Shown here piece by piece: positions 46,262-59,629 of a stretch of DNA of 64,000 nt (the stretch's first letter is position 1; each line of letters starts with the position of its first letter). The position numbers and the translations under genes are program-made. This DNA comes from Lates calcarifer (taxonomy: Eukaryota; Chordata; Actinopteri; Centropomidae), in NCBI RefSeq assembly GCF_001640805.2, contig NC_066856.1, positions 2,799,937 through 2,863,936 on the forward strand. Reading direction: 5' to 3'. The notes below the pieces were generated by a model, which saw only the letters and a program-made list of their open reading frames with translations, ran no database searches and was not told the origin of the DNA.

Positions 46262-46500
46262 GATGAGACTGAGTGCATTGGTGTGACTGTATGATGTGCA
46301 GAGCTCGCAGAGCGTGCACAAGACTGGCTGTAGGCATATCCTCTCGTATATCCACGAGTAGGTAAGCTCAAAGGACTGCCAAAACCCTCAACTCACTGGA
46401 TGAGGGACAGGTTCAGGACCCAGTGGGAGGTTTGGACTGATCCACGCTTTTCTCAGGAGCTGCAGTAAAAAGAACCTACCAGTAGGGGACACTGTGTACA

Positions 46501-46506
46501 AATAAA
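46501..46506 (+). promoter_or_regulatory. Proximal AATAAA poly(A) signal candidate
   Basis: A canonical hexamer 240 bp after the stop codon. Use would give a short 3' UTR lacking the TGTAAATA elements downstream. Confidence 0.4.
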
Positions 46507-47069
46507 ATACAGAAAAAATATGTACAGATGATTTAGATGATATTTTAATTTTCTATTTTGATTTTCATTCATTTTTACAATCGGATGCTGGTGTTGAGAC
46601 CAATTTATTAATAATGTTTAAAGTATTTATCGTTTTCTGAGAAAGAAATGTTTTTTCATCATCAGTTCATGAAGGCTGTTCTTTATTTTAACTTTTGAAA
46701 GAGACGTATCAAAATCTTAAATGAACCATATCCGACGAAACTGTAGATTTGCCCCATCGTGTGGCATACAGGGTGTGCCCATAACCCAGGACCCTGAAAC
46801 ATGTACCCTTTCCCCTTTGACCCCTATCACTCTAAAGTGAGGGTCCCATTCATGGCAATGTATGGTTCTGACAGTGCCTTTAGTACATTTAGTTTGGCCT
46901 CCTCTGTTGATTGTTTTTACTGTACATTAAGTTATGATCACAGGAAACAGGGGCATGTTATCTTATAAATACCTGGATAACAATCTATCACAGCGTTTTG
47001 TTTTGTTGTTTTTTTTTTTTTTTGTTTGTTTGTTTTGTTGTTGTTGTTTTCTGTCCAAAAACCACACAC

Positions 47070-47077
47070 TGTAAATA
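47070..47077 (+). promoter_or_regulatory. TGTAAATA, Pumilio-type element in 3' UTR
   Basis: Matches the Pumilio response consensus TGTANATA, on the transcript strand of the 3' UTR. An identical copy lies 93 bp downstream. A function is inferred from the motif only. Confidence 0.35.
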
Positions 47078-47162
47078 AGTTTTAATATATTTTATTGCCC
47101 TTTTTAAAGAAAGTAAAAAGGAAAAAAGCTGCAGTATCCCTTTTTTCATGGGTTTGTGTGTG

Positions 47163-47170
47163 TGTAAATA
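47163..47170 (+). promoter_or_regulatory. TGTAAATA, second Pumilio-type element
   Basis: Second exact match to TGTANATA in the same 3' UTR, inside a short GT run. Chance occurrence is possible in A/T-rich sequence. Confidence 0.3.
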
Positions 47171-48970
47171 CAATCCTCTGACTGTTTTGTGGAAGGTGCA
47201 GTGTAATGGTTTTTAATTTTAGATTACGTTGCTCAGACGAGCAAGATTTGTGTGATGCTGATGTTACAGCAATTTCAATGTGCATTCAAGCCATCTGTCA
47301 TCGCAACACCCACTTCATGAAAACCACCGAAGAACGAATGAATCAAAAGGTAACAAAAAAAAATGCTGACATAATGAATTCTTGGCACAGCTAATCTTTC
47401 ATTTCTTTATCATATCTCTGCTGTGAGTTTGACTGGTCACCAGAATTTTTCACATTGCTTCTAACATGCTCATGTCGATGGCACAGGAGGTGGTAAAATT
47501 ATAAAAATGTCTGCCAGCAAACCAAAAAAAGAAAAGAAAAGAAACCAACAATCATCTTTGCTTTGCTTTAGCTAAGACTTAGACTAAATCATCACCTCCA
47601 GACATCACTGTGGATTGTTCACTAAAGAAGTGCTATCTGGACAATGCAGCTTGAATGCACTTTGTTTCTGATTCCCTCATTGATAGGAGCCTATTAAAAG
47701 AGGGGTTATCACACTAACTGAAGAATGGTGCTATCATTACTTTTGCCAGACCCACGTGTCTCATGATAAACCCAGTTTGTATTGTTCACATGCTGTATTG
47801 TAGCTTAAGGCCGCTCAGGCCACAAAGAGTTTTACGTGTTTCACATGTAGCAGCCATAACGTTGTGATGTCAGAGCTGATGTCATTAGGACGGGACACTG
47901 GTGCAGCGGGGGATCGAGTGGCGTCACCTGAATCAGGTCACCTGGCCTCCCTCCGTGGCTTTACCAAAGGATGGTTGCCCCCTTCTTGTTTGCTGGGGGT
48001 TCTCACTAACACACAACTACTCAGTTCACCAATGGTCATCACTCACAAAAGAACTGACTACTTGCTTTGCACCATCAGAGCTTCTGGAGAGAAAATCAAC
48101 AGGGGGAGTGGTAGGACTTGTAGAGAAGAGCAATGTGTCTGCTTTTCTATCTCTTTTTAAGCTTAAAAGAAGTGCAAATGTCACCTCGATGTGAACTCTT
48201 CAAAATCTCTGCTGAGACTTTTTTTTTTTTTTGCAGATGAATGGATGGGATGATCCCTCCATTACACACTACAAGGGGAAGGAACTCTCGGTGAACTTTG
48301 TGTGAGATTGACAGTATCAGGACATAAGGGCCCATGGGACCTGGAACTCAGTGGTTTTCCACACCACAGTTAAACAATCAAAAACTTGATCCTGTGAAGG
48401 GTGACATCTTTTACATGTGTGTGCTTTGTATTTGGTGCCGTGGTGAACACATTCTCAGTTTGTTCATTTCAGATTCAACCTCTCCACCATCCGTCTGCGC
48501 TTTCAGCTATAGAAGACTGTAGCTACAGCGATGTGTGCTAAACTAGAGAAAAAGGATACTGTAGCGTGGACTCAAAACAAACAATGTTGCACTGATAAAT
48601 ATATTTAAGAGGTTTATGTGTTTATAGCGTTCATTTCCAAAAAAACAACAACAAAAAAAACCAGAAGAAAGTCAAAAACACAAAAAACAGGTGTTCATTT
48701 CTTTCATCTTTTTATATATATAGTTTCAGATTATGTGATATAATTCTGAAATGTAAAGATATTGAGATGTTTTCATTATTGAAAAAGGCATAATAGATTT
48801 TCCAACAGTAATGTCCCTGCCCCTCCATTTACATGGCATATTAACGCTTCGTTTTGTACTGTCATTCAAATTTTGTGCAGATTTTGTTTTTGTTTTTTTT
48901 ACAAGAAAAAGAAAAATAAGACTTTTATTTTCAATACTGCTTCTGTAATTTGCTGTTGTAGGAAAAAATG

Positions 48971-48976
48971 AATAAA
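48971..48976 (+). promoter_or_regulatory. Distal AATAAA poly(A) signal, likely main
   Basis: A canonical hexamer followed about 30-40 bp later by a GT/T-rich stretch (TTTGTTGTG), as expected for cleavage and polyadenylation. Further hexamers at 49235-49240 and 49288-49293 are alternatives. Confidence 0.5.
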
Positions 48977-49009
48977 CAGCAAGGCCTTAAAAAGAAAAGA
49001 GAATATTTG

Positions 49010-52000
49010 TTGTGATCTAGAATCTGAAACTTTTTTCTTTTCCTATTTCCAGTCAGATCTACATCACAGCCGTGCTATGAAGGGTTAACCAGCAGACTCA
49101 CAAGCAGCTCTTTGAAACACAATCTGTTTTTTTGCATCAAAGTAATGTGAAAGCACGACTACAGTAAGACAGTGATGTAAACAAGAACATTTTGTCAAGT
49201 CTTTGTCTCACAGCCATCGCTTTCCAAAGATACAAATAAACAGCATCTTCATATGAAGGAGGTTGATCATTTATTTGATTATTTATCAATAAATTGTGGA
49301 TATTTATTCAGATCTTTGAGCAGATGGAAGCAACTCCAGTGAAGTCTTTAATGTGAGGGCTCTCCACCTATTGGAGTGGTAAACAGTGGTGAAAATGATG
49401 GCATAGAGCGAAGGGTGGTACTGACCACTAATGAGAAGCTGATGTCAGCTACACTCAGTCGCTTAGGTGGTTTTCATGTTGGCCTATCATTAGATGAAAT
49501 TAGGCTTAGTCTTCATTCTCACTGACTTTTTTTTTTCTTTGAGTAAGACCACATCTGAACTGTTGGTGTCTTATTTTGGCAGGACACTGACAGGGACTCA
49601 TTTATATTTAACATATATATATATTGCAGTTCAGAATGTGAGACAAAAGTGTAGAATATTAGTGATAATTTGTGATGATATTTGTCTTTAAACATTAGTA
49701 CAGCTGAGATAAATAGCTGCAATCCTTAGTCCCATTATCATAAACAAGCACATTAGACTCATAACATCATTTGGCTGCATATCCTTCACACACAATTAAC
49801 TACAAGAGATTTGTAACCCAGCAACCCCATTAGATCCTCTTTATCTCTTAAAACTACTTGAACCAATAATCTTGCACAGCAATGCTTTGCATTAATTAGT
49901 TAATCAGTCAAGCAGGAAAGAGACAAAGCATCATCAGTCATTTATTTATGTAGCTGAAGTGATCTACAGCTGCTATTAAAGAACGTAAAAAACAGAAAAT
50001 GATACATTCAGACAAAGTAACACAGTTTCAATAAACTGCTTGTTATTGTCAGTGGTGTATCACTGGATGTCCATACAAGATATTTACACTTAGCACTTTT
50101 AGTAGCTTTTATAAAGGCTTTATATTGGAAAGATTTTTCTGGTTGTTTGTTAATTGGTAAAAATGCAGTCAGACACTATAAATCATAGTGGAATCAACTA
50201 ATGATTTTCTTGTTAACCTAAATTTGTAAGGTGTATTTATTTCAAGTTAATTCTACTTAGATTTAATTGTCAGACAATTGTTGAATGTATTAATATGAGT
50301 TGCTCCAAATTTTGAGTTTTGACTTAAAGTTTTAAAAGAAACTTGCATATTAGCAGATTTCACATCATGCATTGTTTGAGAGTCGAAACTCTCCAGAGAG
50401 TTTACTGATCTGATGTAAAGTTGATGTGTGTATTTAATACATGTGACAGTAAGTCATGGTTCTTTTTTCTCATAATAATTAAATCAGTGCCAATCACAGA
50501 GAGGATTAGTATTGAATTCAGTCCTTACCCCTTTAAAACAGAAAATGTAATATAGCTACTTAGAGCATCCTTACATGTTGTCTGTGTGCTGACTGTGGTA
50601 CAAAATGGTATCAGCAGCTCCAGTTCTAAGTTCTTCATGACAAATGAAGGACTGGCTCTTTAAATAGAGGAAATGTAAAGAGAAAGTAAATCTGTCTGTA
50701 ACGACTGTGACTAATCACTTTATCACACAATTTATTGAACTTGTTTCTTTACGTTTGGTCAACTCTATCAGTTAGTTCTTTTCAAAATGTATAAAACGAC
50801 ATTTAACTAACTGTTAAACTTAGTTCAGCTGACTTGCAGTTTTAAGGCAGCAGGAGAACTGAAGATTCTGAGTTGGATGAAATTAAAATGACTAACTGTG
50901 TAGATGTCTGATAAGTCACAGAATCAGCAGTAATAAATGTTGATAAAGTGACAATCCATCAGGTCTGCACTTATGGATATTGATCATTTGTTAATAATTT
51001 ACTCTGGGAATGAGGATTAGTAAAATCATCTTTTCACAACCTGCTAACCCAAAACTTGTCATTAATGGCACACGTGTGATCTACAGAGCACTAGTGAATG
51101 TCATATATCTTATAAAGTGTGGTTTATTAGAGAGTGGCACCCGTCAGGTAGCATATAAAAAGATCTGGTGAGTGTGACTTTAATAACAATCAACAGTAAC
51201 AGCCTACCACCGAAGTTTAAACTGTTTCTGTAGTTTTCTATTTTTGCCTCTGGGTGGCTCTGTGGAGTAATATTTCTAGGAACAGTAGCAAAGCACATAT
51301 GTATATAATACAGTTAATGATGGCTGAATTCCTGTGTTTCATTTGTTAGTTGTTTTTTCCTCTTGTCTCTGTCTTCCTCCTCTGCTGACATCAAATGAGC
51401 ACTTGTGAAGAATCCACCCTCTCTCTCATTCATCCTGCTCTCTGCCTGCCTGAGTCATTGTTATACCACTTGAAAAACTTGTTATTCAATATTAGAAAAC
51501 ATGACATAGAAGACCTGTGATGGAAGGTAGGACAGTAAGTAAGTTGGGGGTACCCTTTACATTGTAAATTGTATCAACACACTAAGTTTGCTGGTTGTTG
51601 CTGTCTCTGTCATTGGTTCTGGTTCTTTTTTTTAAGATCAGAAAGAGTTAGGTCTTTTTATGTTTGTTTTTTTAGAGGTAAAGGTTAGTTAGGCTTAATT
51701 CTGTTTTCATCCTTCCCCACATTTTTGAAATCTTTATTGGACTTTGTGCTGAGATGAGCTGAAAACAGCACCATAATCACTTTCATTTCCAGTTGTACTC
51801 TGATTCCTTTAAATTCTTTAGTAGTAGTCTCTATTGTTCCTCTAGTGTCAAGCAGGAGATGTAACATCCTGGTATTACTCATTTGTCCATGCTGGCTCAC
51901 TGTCACACTGTCATGATGCACTGTAGGACCTGAAAAGAACATTGTTAATCATTGTTAATGTTATTGGCAACACCTGTGCTTTTCCTGCTATAACACGTCA

Positions 52001-53302
52001 ACATGTCTGCTCTAATAAAAAGCCTACAATTATTTCATCATGACAGTGACAGTTGTTGCTCTAACTTGCTGGCAGTAATTGTGGAAACAATGAACAGGAA
52101 CAAACTATTACTGCATATTTTATGGCTTTATCCCAGTTTCCATGCAGTGACCAAAACAGGCCACAGGGAGGCTCCAGAACGACCGACTGACAGGAATTTA
52201 TACTGTATATACAACTTCTCTGGTCATTTATTTAATTACATAAGCTGTAATACATTATATGAAGATGTCTTGAAATTGTTTTAATTCTTAAGAATGTTCT
52301 GCTGTGGATAAAGAGATGTTCCTTTGGTTCTATATACATACTGTAGCAGTCTACACCTGTGTTTAATATTCAGGGTTATGTTTGACCTAACATTTTCATG
52401 TGGGCTTAAACTCTTGTCTGTACAGGTGTTTCACTGTGTTCTTTTCTTGATTTCTGAGGGACATGACACGTTGCTGTCTCAGTGTTCACATTTAAACAGC
52501 TGTAGTATTTTTAGTTAGGTTGGTAAGATCAGATTGTGAACCCAGAAGAGAATAAATAAGATTACGTTAGTTTCCATGAAATCTGCCACATCTGCATCAC
52601 ATACAGTCTGCCTGAGCTCCATATCTCTTCTGCCATGCCAAATGTTTGGCTGCCATACTCTGTGTTTCTGTACTATCTTCATCCTCATCACCTCCACTTC
52701 ATCCCTTTCACTCAGTCTAAACAAATCTCTTTTTATGGTCATTTTTGCTCACTGTGTGTCATGATTCATGGACTTGCAGCAACGTGTCTGCTCTGTTAAT
52801 GGTTAAGTATGATTCATATGCATAAAAACGCTGTTTTATTCAGATCTGCTCTAAGACAAGTCTGTTTTCTCTGGGATTACATGAGCCCTTGAATGAGTTA
52901 TAAAACCTGAATTGTTTTGTCTTTTCAAAAACAAGTCTACATACCTTGTGCCAGAGTCATGAGTTACACAGACAAGAGAACTGAATAAAAGTGGAGTTTC
53001 CATTTGTTTAATGATGAAACTTTTCACCCATCCAGAGGCTCTGTCATGGAGTGTAGGGAAATAAAGAGCTGCATTCCCTTGTAAACACTCTCTGGAGACT
53101 AAACATCCATCCAAGGATCTTCCGGACTTGATAGTTTGTTTTCTCTCACATTTTTCCACTGTGGCTGAGAGAGAAATAACTTTCCACTAAGTTTAAAGCA
53201 AATAAATAACTGGCTGTGTGATTATTTTCAGACTGCAAGACTGATCCAGAAACTGTGTCAGCTCTGCATGTTTTCGGTGGCATCTAATGCTGTGGTTACA
53301 GG

Positions 53303-53354
<52 letters not shown>

Positions 53355-54589
53355 CCTGGCTGTTATAAATTTTCATGTATGTGGTGTGACTATTGTAAAA
53401 AAGTTTTCATATGGCTTTCATTGTTAGACTGACTTTCTTCATAAATAAAGAGATTTTCATTCTTTCTTTCTTAACTTTACTGCACTGTATTAAACCAATA
53501 CTATTTTAATACAGCTCAGGACAAAAACTTCCACTTCCACAATCACCAGTTTCACAAAACAACAATAGTCATGAAACCAGCATGGCAGCTATAATCTACC
53601 ACCAAATTCACTTCAGGCATAAAAACAACTTTACTTCTAAAATTAGCTGAAGAAACTTATGGGTTCAATAAATAAAATACTCTCAGCACTGAAGAACTGT
53701 TGGGGTCGGACCGGGTTTTCTGATAATGTTTTTGAGCTTATTATTAATGAGGTATTAAATTATCATCAGGGAGTAACAGAGTCAGAAATGCTTAAATCAT
53801 TTTCCATTAACTTATCTATTTCATCAGTAAGTTTGATGTCAACACAGAAATATGTACAAACTCTGTTCTATTACAGCAAGATGGTCATGTTCTTGCATTA
53901 ACCTTAATTATACTCACAGTAGATTGATGATGATGGTGAGGAGGAGGAGGCTGATGATCATGTCCACTTTTATGGTACAGACTGATGTAACATTGAAGAG
54001 AAATGCTGGCAGCATCTGTATCAATAGGCAGTTCAGTGAGTGGGGGTGTCCTCTGGCAGTGACGCCAGGGGGAGGGTCAGAGAGCTGAGGTAAGTCAGCA
54101 AAATAAAATTGGGAAACAGAAGTATCTGCCTTCAAAATAAAATTAGCTGAAGCACGTTTATTGACATTCTCAAAGTGTGGCTATAATGGCAATACAGCAT
54201 GTTTGTATGACATGTGATTCTTTCAGTAGCTTCTTCCTCCCGGACCATGTCCCAGCTGACCCACTCTACTCAACTGAAGGGACAGCTGAGCCACTGCTGG
54301 GACTGTTTCAAAACCAGGATTGTGGTTCTAAATTAGGCCATATAATGTAGTAGGCAAGAAGAGCAGGCCCGTTTCTATAGTGGAGGTACAGCAGGTGGAA
54401 GGCTGTGGAATCAAATATGTTTACACTGAAGTAAGTGCTTTATTTACATTACATAAGAGGCATAATATTTTCAAGTCTATAATCATGAACATGCTTGAAT
54501 GGAGTAAGTTCAAGAGAGTTTTTTTTCACTACCCTTGCGTGTAAGTTTTATTTTGAAGGTAATGACCGGAAAAGCTTTACGCTGTACTG
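49010..54589. other. Apparent intergenic region downstream of nrp1
   Basis: A/T-rich sequence with no recognised exon, RNA gene or transposon. The last two poly(A) hexamers (49235, 49288) may still belong to nrp1. A pure GA repeat lies at 53305-53350. Open frames here are short (about 100 codons at most) and show no domains. Confidence 0.65.
53305..53350. repeat. (GA)n microsatellite
   Basis: Twenty-three uninterrupted AG units in the intergenic region. Confidence 0.95.
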
Positions 54590-54958
54590 TGTAACTATGC
54601 GGTCGTAGAGTTCGGCAGGAGGAGCAGAGCTCTGCAGGTTCTTCGTTTTTCCCGATTTGGATTGACGAAAAGAGGTCCTCACGGCCGCTGCTGGGATATT
54701 GTTTCACTTGAGGCTGTCGAGCTGTTCCCACATTTGGTTTTAATATAAACTGTGTCCATTTTCTCCGTGGTTGAGGGGAATGAGTAACAGGGGAAATCTA
54801 CCGTGACTTTTTCGGAGGAGAAAGTGGCCCCCGGTGCCAACAGGGCAGATAGTTACTGCTGTCTGTCTGTCTGTGTGAGCTGCTGCGCAGAGGGTCATCA
54901 CAGGGAGCTGGACCACAGCTCCTGAATGTTGCCTCGGAAATAACACCACAGCGCCAAG
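54590..54958 (+). promoter_or_regulatory. CpG-rich block with splice donor: candidate promoter and non-coding first exon
   Basis: CpG dinucleotides are dense here (about 17 in 370 bp) against sparse flanks. A TATAAA occurs at 54744-54749. The block ends at GCGCCAAG|GTAAAC, a good + strand donor, and has no long open frame. This fits a 5' UTR exon. In vertebrates ITGB1 follows NRP1 in the same orientation and its first exon is non-coding, so itgb1 is the best guess. No integrin coding sequence was found to confirm it. Confidence 0.45.
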
Positions 54959-56469
54959 GTAAACAAACCAATAAAGCTACTCTTATTCTATATTGTTTTT
55001 ATCCCAACATAGCAAAGATTCACTCTGTTGTCACTGTGATATTTCTTTGTAAAGAAATGTAGTATGTTTGCAACACTTAATATGAAGTCCATGGTGATGT
55101 TAGGGTAGCCTCTGTCTCTTGGACTATCATTTTAATGCTCCTGTGTGGATTGATGACTGTCTATGGTACTCAGAAATTAGTTGGTGACTATAGAATAGTT
55201 TTCTAAATATATCTTGTCAGTAGCCTACAGTAAGGCTGTAAACTGTGAACTTCCCCACTGTGGGACTAGTAAATGATTATCTAGGATTATTTTATATAGC
55301 TCCCAAGTTTAAGAAGGTGTTAGTTTCAAATCAGAATGTTTTTTACAGGGTTGGATGTCTTGTGGCTTATTGCTGCTTATTCATCCATCCATCATCCAAC
55401 GTGCAACAGGCTGTTGTTTCAACTCTTCTCAGTAATGTGGATTGTCATACGACAGGGTTCAACAAGTGAGCTCACATGATCTGTTTAAATTACCCAGGGA
55501 TCACTTCACATGAGATGCTGGTAGTCCCAACAGGAGAGAGGTGTTTGAAGGTTTTAAGTGAAAGCGCAAGTCAAGACATTTAACAAGGTGTATTAGAGGG
55601 ACTAGGACTTAAGTTTGAGGATCAGATGCACAACAAAGACATCAGAATACATTCAGTAGCTTTGTGACAGAACATAAAAAGCCTGCTGCTTGATATTGCC
55701 CTTGCTGTGCATGACTGACAGGCTGCACAGGATCCATTGATTGGATGAGTGAAGCAGTGAATCCGCCCCAACCCCCCACCCCCCACCCACTTCCACCAAT
55801 TTATCTGAAGGAGAGCAGGCATATGAGGGCCTAATAAATACAGCTGAGTGAGCTGACTCCGGAGAGCCCAGGCATCAGGCTTAATCAGGGAAATGGAGGG
55901 AGGAAGGGAGACAAGGGAGGAGAGAACAAGGGGATGTCAGAGGGAGATATGAAAGGCAAAGGGGGTGGAGGAAGGACAGTGAGGAGGGGAGGGAGGAGGA
56001 GGGCTAATTGAGGAGGAGGGTAAATGTAGGACAGCGGGGTGGGGGTGGGGTTTAAAGATGGTAGCGGAGCCAGTAGCTGCCAGCTGAATGGATGTGACCC
56101 CAGGCCCCCAGGGAACAGCTGCTGCTACCGGGGGCCGGGATTCTACCTGATTTACGAGGCCACTTACTGAACACACGGGGCCACACCCAGGCCTTTCTTC
56201 TGGACATGTGACGTTTCTGGTGTGTGTGTTTGTTTTATTGTCAGTGAGTGACATACACCTTATGTGTGAACTTGTCCCCTTAAGGTGAAAGTGATGAATG
56301 TGCACTCCACATTTCTACGTGTGTGTGTGTGTGTGTTCCTATGGGACGGAAGTGATGCATGTGTATGATTACCCTGTGCGACACATGCTTTGTGCCGAAG
56401 GGAGGGATTTCAGGCTCAGAGGCGTAAAGTGGTACAAATAATCGATCTGTTACAGCTATTTACCTCCAC

Positions 56470-56474
<5 letters not shown>

Positions 56475-56539
<65 letters not shown>
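56475..56539. repeat. (CA)n microsatellite with one interruption
   Basis: More than 60 bp of CA units broken by a single ACC near the middle. Confidence 0.95.
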
Positions 56540-56541
<2 letters not shown>

Positions 56542-59500
56542 ACTTTCCCTGCAAGTTTGAGAGCGGGTCTACAGCTGATGATCCCAGAGGAGCAGTTATC
56601 TATGATTTGTTAGGCAGTGAATCACATCTCTGACCAACCAGCACAAACCTCAGCAGTCTTTCCTACATTCTGAAAGGTTCTCAAACCAACCAAGAGTCTA
56701 GTTTGATTATAACAACAAATTTCAGGCTCTCAACAATTTTCTGTGCCACACAATAACTTCCTTTACTGCTTTTGTTCTGTTCCATTCTTCTAAGATATCA
56801 TTTTTGGCACAGATTTGTCTATTTTTGCAGCTAGATTGTGGGGTGGGTCATACTCTTGGTTTTGGTTTGTGACCTCTAGAGCTGCTTTTAGCCAAAAGTT
56901 TTGCCTTTGCTCTTCCCTGTGCAATCACCCTCTCCACATTTAGCCCAAATACATTTCTGAGCTTTTTTTCCCTTTTTTTAAGAGGACCTCCTGCTTCTAA
57001 AAACAGCCTCTGAAACACCAGGGAGGAATGGCGTGGTCTAAGCTGACCTCTGCTCGCCAAGGTCCGCTGAGAAAATGAGGCTAAACATGTTGCGTTGATA
57101 GTAAATAGTAGCAGACTTTTGCGACCAGTGAGTTCTGTCACAGTGTGTTTATTATTGTGAAAGTGTAAGGGTTTAACTGAAGGCCTGGGAGCTGGAATAG
57201 AAATGTTTATGTGCCTTTCATTCACAGCAGGGATATAAACGTTTCTGTTTAAAAATGTGGCTTTATTCACTAACATGAACACGGGTCTGTTTTTCACCAA
57301 CATTTACAACAGAACTGTATTCAAAGAAGTGGTTGTTATACTGGATCAGAAAATCAGGGCTCTGTATCAAACCTCAAAAATGTTGTTGGTGCTGAGTATC
57401 AAATACTGTTTTATTAATGTGTTTTTTTTTTGTTTGTTTTGTCTTTATGAGATAGGAGGCAGTAGGAAGGCAATTTAGCTGATTTCTAAGTATTATAAGT
57501 AGTACTTCATTCTTCTTTTAAAATACAAATTCTGATATATTTTATCTAAACCTGCAGGGTCTTTATAAGCAGGGAAAGTTCACAACAAAGTTTCTTAAGT
57601 TGGTGTTTGTAAATGTTTTGACAGCAGAATATGTCGTCATACCTTTGATTATTTAATGAGCATCGACCATTCCCCATGTGCCTGCATTCGCTGGCCTATA
57701 TAACCAGTACAATGCAAACACTGTTCTCACTTTGTGTGAATGTGGTCTGTTAGACGCTGAGGTCTCAAGGGTGTTAAGTGAGGGAGGAGCAGGCTGCAAG
57801 TTGAGAGACAGTGAAACACTGTAGTGCTGTAAGCTTCTTTAAAGCCACTCATTAATGTTGGGGAATTCCTGTACTTGCAGATGTGCATATCTGATATAGA
57901 ATGGTAATAGGAGTTTTATTTAATCTAATTTAGACAATGCAATGATGCCCTCCAGAAACTGTAGAAATTGTAGAGGCTAATACAGTGAAGTTGTCTATGT
58001 AAAACCATAACACTGGATATGTAACAGTCCACATATCTTATAATCTAATAGACATTTAATGCTTAAAAATGTTTTTAAAAATCCCTTTCTATATATATGC
58101 AAGGGAACCAGTGTTGGGCAGTATCGTGTCACAGTAATGTGCTTATAGTTTGGTCTCTGTGTTCAGTGCACAGGCTGGTCTGGGATGTAGTAAGTACAAT
58201 TTCATCTTTTGTTTTAAATCCAAAACAGGGGAAGTATGGGTGTGTAGGTTTTGGTGTTAAGGGAAGTAGTTTGTTCCTTCCGCTCATGATTAGACTTCAC
58301 TCCAATTACTGCTTGAGGAACTTCACAGAAGCAAGTACCAGAAACTGAGGCCAACTAATAAGACAGATCACTAGCTTGGTTTCTAATTAATTCATTTATA
58401 TTCAACACCAGCTGTCTAGTTCAGGGACATCGAGCTTGAAAACTGTATAACAGGGAAGGTTCTCTAAAGAGCCTGTTGTTTGAATTGAGCAGTACATCAG
58501 AGCTCGGAGATAACTGTAGAATATGATGTTCAGTCAGCGGCTGCTAAGAAAGCCTTGAGAATTAAACATGACAGATATTTCTCTGGTGTTGCTCCCAAGA
58601 GGAAATCCATGGAGCCATGGAGTGCTCACTGTTGCTCTTCAGAATTTTCAGTCTCTCATGGCAGCGGAAATGGAGGCCCTCTAGTTCAAGTGTCAAGTCT
58701 GGGGCCTAATGAAAGACATCTGAAGGTCATTAATGGGCCAGTTTTTGAGCAGAAACAAGCAAAGGTGTCTGCAGCTGGCCTGTTACAGAGTGAAAATCCA
58801 ATTAAGACCAAACTTTGACATATCTGTCTCTGCAGTGAAAACACAACTGCCTGGGATTTAACAGTTTCCATGTATTGTTTATGACTTTTAACTTCTGTTG
58901 GACAGCCTTTTATACTGTAGTTTACTCTGCTGTGTGGCTGGTTTGTCCCACCATGAGGCACATGTTCCATTTTGATTGAAATGTCTTGACAGCTATTGGA
59001 TTGTGAATTTGTAAATGTTAGCATTCTAAACGTAAACAAAGTAAAGACTATATCTGTAAGTCTGTTAGCAGTGTCATTGTGGGCATATTGGCAAGTTAAT
59101 GTTAGCATTTAGGTCAAAGCTCTGCCTGAGTACAGCCTCAGAGAGCTGTTGTAGACTCTAAAGGTTTGTCCAGACATTGTTTTTAGCGGATACAGTTTGT
59201 TTCCCAGTAGCAGAGGACTCTCTAGCAGACTGACTGTCGGGAGTCTTTATTTTAGTCACACTATTCAGTAATCCTTTCACAGCTGTAAATATTTGTCTGA
59301 AGCTTCAGACTGCTGTAATTTATCTAAATTATTCCTCTCACTGTCTCTGCAGCGCAGGTGCTGCTCTGATTTTTGTAGATTGTCCCAGAGAATTAATATC
59401 TGTGACAGCCGTTTGCTAATTTCCAGTGAGGTCCTTTGGCTGTGTTGCTAGTATTGTCTGAAGTATTTTCCAAGCTTGTTTGGCTTTTCCCAGAGCTTAG

Positions 59501-59614
59501 ATTACAGTGATGGCCTGGTTTAGGTTTAGAAATCAGACACGCTTGATTCACAGAGACAATATGCTACCGTTTTGGCAGCTCACAACATTTTCAACTCTCT
59601 GTAACAAGGAAACG

Positions 59615-59629
59615 CCCCCCCCCCCCCCC
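59615..59629. repeat. Poly-C run
   Basis: Fifteen consecutive C. Likely length-unstable and error-prone in sequencing. Confidence 0.9.

Larger units (their letters stand above)
46262..49000 (+). other. nrp1: nrp1 3' untranslated region (end inferred)
   Basis: The sequence after the stop is A/T-rich with no coding content. Candidate poly(A) signals lie early (46501) and late (48971, 49235, 49288). A 3' UTR ending near 48,990-49,010 would be about 2.7 kb, comparable to long vertebrate NRP1 3' UTRs. It holds T-rich tracts (about 47005-47045 and 48222-48234) and two TGTAAATA elements. The end point is inference. Confidence 0.6.

Noticed and set aside
56848..57303. 151-codon minus-strand open frame in the downstream region
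   Set aside because: No recognisable domain, signal peptide or splice pattern. Treated as chance.
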